From Scandinavium manionii (GTDB lineage: Bacteria; Pseudomonadota; Gammaproteobacteria; Enterobacterales; Enterobacteriaceae): a stretch of DNA of 64,000 nucleotides. Under the pieces are notes generated by a model that searched no databases, was not told the DNA's origin, and saw nothing but the letters and a program-made list of their open reading frames with translations. The first letter of the stretch is position 1; every line of letters begins with the position of its first letter. The stretch covers positions 1-64,000 of the forward strand of contig NZ_JALIGC010000030.1 of assembly GCF_024764775.1 (NCBI RefSeq). Direction: 5' to 3'. The position numbers and the translations under genes are program-made. Shown piece after piece: positions 62,378 through 64,000 of this stretch.

Positions 62378-63157
62378 TTAGAACATCACCTGCCCGCCGG
62401 TCACGTTGATGGACTGTCCAGTGCAGTAAGACGCTTTCGGGCTGGCGTAAAACAGCAGCATATTGAGCACATCCTGATAGTCGCAGCCGCGTTTGAGCGG
62501 CACTTTATCAATATAATACTGCTCCACTTCGTCCGTGTTGAGGCCAAGCTTGGTGGCGTACTGGGGTAGCAATGACTGGAACATCGGCGATTTCAGCAGG
62601 TTGCCCAGCATCAGCGCATGTACGGTTATTCCGTATTCCGCCAGATCCAGCGCCAGGGACTGCGTCAGCCCCACGCCGCCAAATTTTGCCGCGCTGTAAC
62701 CAGAGTTGTGTTTGCTGCCCACTTTGCCCGATTTTGAATTGATCTGAATGATGCGCCCCTGAATGCCGTCCCGGATCATCAGCCGTGAAAACTCGCGAGC
62801 ACAGAGGAAATAGCCCACCAGGTTCACCTGCAAAGAGCGGTCGAAATCACCCAGAGCGAAGTCGCTGATAAACGCGGCTTTGGCAATGCCTGCGCTATAG
62901 ACCAGTAGATCGGCGCGGCCAAAGATCTCGTCCACACCGCGGGCAAGCGCCATCACGCTCTGTTCGCTAGTGGCATCCGCGCCAAATCCGTACGCTATCC
63001 CTTCACCAAATTCCTGGTTGATGACCGCAGCGACCCGCGCCGCTTTTTCACTTTGAATATCCACCACCGCGACGCGATAGCCTTCAGTAGCAAGCCCACG
63101 GCAAAGAAACTCCCCTAAGGTTTGTCCTCCGCCAATGACAATGGCAACCTGATTCAT
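62378..63157 (-). CDS. srlD: sorbitol-6-phosphate 2-dehydrogenase SrlD, 259 aa
   Basis: It oxidises glucitol 6-phosphate to fructose 6-phosphate with NAD. It is a classical SDR: GGGQTLGEFLCRGLA (glycine motif), the catalytic Ser-Tyr-Lys in INSKSGKVGSKHNSGYSAAKFGG, and the C-terminal YCTGQSINVTGGQVMF. AAGGAG precedes the ATG. Confidence 0.97.
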   Translation of the reverse strand: MNQVAIVIGGGQTLGEFLCRGLATEGYRVAVVDIQSEKAARVAAVINQEFGEGIAYGFGADATSEQSVMALARGVDEIFGRADLLVYSAGIAKAAFISDFALGDFDRSLQVNLVGYFLCAREFSRLMIRDGIQGRIIQINSKSGKVGSKHNSGYSAAKFGGVGLTQSLALDLAEYGITVHALMLGNLLKSPMFQSLLPQYATKLGLNTDEVEQYYIDKVPLKRGCDYQDVLNMLLFYASPKASYCTGQSINVTGGQVMF

Positions 63158-63172
63158 GATTTTCTCCTTAAA

Positions 63173-63535
63173 TTACACAACGAATTTTACTGTGCAGCCA
63201 GTGTGAAGCGCCTCGGGTACGGGGCCGGTAACGTGCACCGTCCCGGGATACTCGGCTTCGGTCTGTCCATCAAAACGCAGGGTGATATGTCCCAGCTCAC
63301 GTAGGTTCTGCTCGGCCACATCGCCAACAGCGGTGACCGGGTAGCACACGTCGTCAAGCGCAAGCTGACTGCCGGGCCGCAATGCGCCTTTCAGCTCGCC
63401 GTGGCAGTGAATAAAACAAAACTCTTCGATATCCGCCGGGGCGCCTTCGCGAAAGGTGATGAGCATCTTGTCGCTCAACGCGTCGGGCGCGCTCTGGCCG
63501 ATGCGGGTAATGGTGGTCTGGTAAATCACGGTCAT
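63173..63535 (-). CDS. srlB: sorbitol PTS EIIA component SrlB, 120 aa
   Basis: SrlB is the soluble EIIA of the glucitol/sorbitol PTS. It begins MTVIYQTTITRIG and holds the phosphorylated His in CFIHCHGELKGAL. The ATG at 63535 has GAGG eight bases upstream; an in-frame GTG three codons above is less likely. The C-terminus (HTGCTVKFVV) differs a little from E. coli (123 aa). Confidence 0.95.
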   Translation of the reverse strand: MTVIYQTTITRIGQSAPDALSDKMLITFREGAPADIEEFCFIHCHGELKGALRPGSQLALDDVCYPVTAVGDVAEQNLRELGHITLRFDGQTEAEYPGTVHVTGPVPEALHTGCTVKFVV

Positions 63536-63547
63536 CAGGGGCACCTC

Positions 63548-64000
63548 TTATTGGTAAATAAATCCGGAAACGAACCAGGCAATTAGCACCGTCGGGGCGC
63601 CGGTCAGGAAACGACTTACCAGCACCGAAGGCACACCAACGCGAACCGTGTCCTGTCGCGCTTCCGCAAGGGAGAGACCCACCGGGATAAAGTCACAGGC
63701 CGCCTGTGCATTAATGGCAAACAGGGCGGGCAGGGCGAGATGCGGGGGAATGTTGCCCAGACCTATCTGCACCCCAATCAGTACGCCTATCACCTGGGCG
63801 ATAACGGCCCCTGGGCCGAGAAAAGGCGACAGTAACGGGAAGGAGCAAATCAGCGCCAGCGTCACCAGGCCTAACGGATGGCTGGCGAGCGGGGCAAGGC
63901 CGTGCGCTATCCAGTCACCCAGCCCGGAGGCCATGATGATGCCGATCAGCGCCGAAACAAACGCCATAAACGGCAGGATGGTTTTCAGCACCGTGTCGAT
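63548..64000 (-). CDS. srlE: sorbitol PTS EIIB/C2 component SrlE, C-terminal part, cut by the window end
   Basis: The 150 codons present are the membrane C-terminal portion of SrlE (about 319 aa in E. coli): LKTILPFMAFVSALIGIIMA, FLGPGAVIAQVIGVLIGVQI and the end FLTGAPTVLIAWFVSGFIYQ. The frame is open to the last base of the window. The EIIB part with the phosphocysteine lies outside. Confidence 0.95.
   Translation of the reverse strand: MDTVLKTILPFMAFVSALIGIIMASGLGDWIAHGLAPLASHPLGLVTLALICSFPLLSPFLGPGAVIAQVIGVLIGVQIGLGNIPPHLALPALFAINAQAACDFIPVGLSLAEARQDTVRVGVPSVLVSRFLTGAPTVLIAWFVSGFIYQ

Overview
The window is chromosomal DNA of an enterobacterium (family Enterobacteriaceae). The right-hand 38 kb follows the E. 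coli/Salmonella order ygbA-fhlA-hypEDCBA-[hydrogenase operon]-hycI-ascBF-ascG-hydN-hypF-norWVR-gutQ-srlR-gutM-srlDBE, with proteins close in length to the E. coli ones. The genus is not certain; something near Enterobacter, Lelliottia, Leclercia or Buttiauxella would fit. No tRNA, rRNA or CRISPR array was seen.

Region 1 (1-12.5 kb) is accessory and AT-rich. It starts with an IS3 remnant and a four-gene reverse-strand cluster (hypothetical, secreted, membrane, lipoprotein). It continues into what looks like one mobile element: divergent Ner/Nlp and Mu-type regulators, a DUF2787 protein, a papain-like peptidase overlapping a RadC-family protein, a tyrosine integrase, a lysine-rich protein, six iteron-like repeats, AlpA, a 50-bp tandem duplication with a hairpin, a Rep_trans-like replication initiator, and a 496-residue protein with the motif layout of a family-A polymerase palm. 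This last protein and its setting are the best candidates for an undescribed system. A VOC protein and about 1.1 kb of largely unassigned DNA follow.

Region 2 (12.5-17.7 kb) is an aspartate decarboxylation module: two different AspT-type antiporters in tandem and an aspartate 4-decarboxylase, closed by a terminator. Together they would swap aspartate for alanine and consume a proton inside the cell.

Region 3 (17.7-25.2 kb) is a decay zone. It has an MFS fragment cut by a frameshifted IS1111-type element, a DUF1254/DUF1214 tail, an IS256-type remnant, and a compact operon of a serine recombinase and two ParB-like proteins. A SymE-like toxin gene and MFS and LysR scraps follow.

Region 4 (25.2-63.9 kb) is conserved backbone. 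A hyf-type (hydrogenase-4) operon, hyfABCDEFGHIJ with a divergent-end hyfR, stands where E. coli has the hyc (hydrogenase-3) operon. It is served by fhlA, hypABCDE, the HycI protease, hydN, hypF and a nickel/cobalt permease coupled to hypF. Sigma-54 promoters precede hyfA, hypA, hydN and norV. The asc beta-glucoside locus is split by a small type VI secretion cargo cluster (hcp, putative effector, putative immunity protein). The norR/norVW nitric oxide detoxification genes and the end of the sorbitol operon complete the window, which stops inside srlE.
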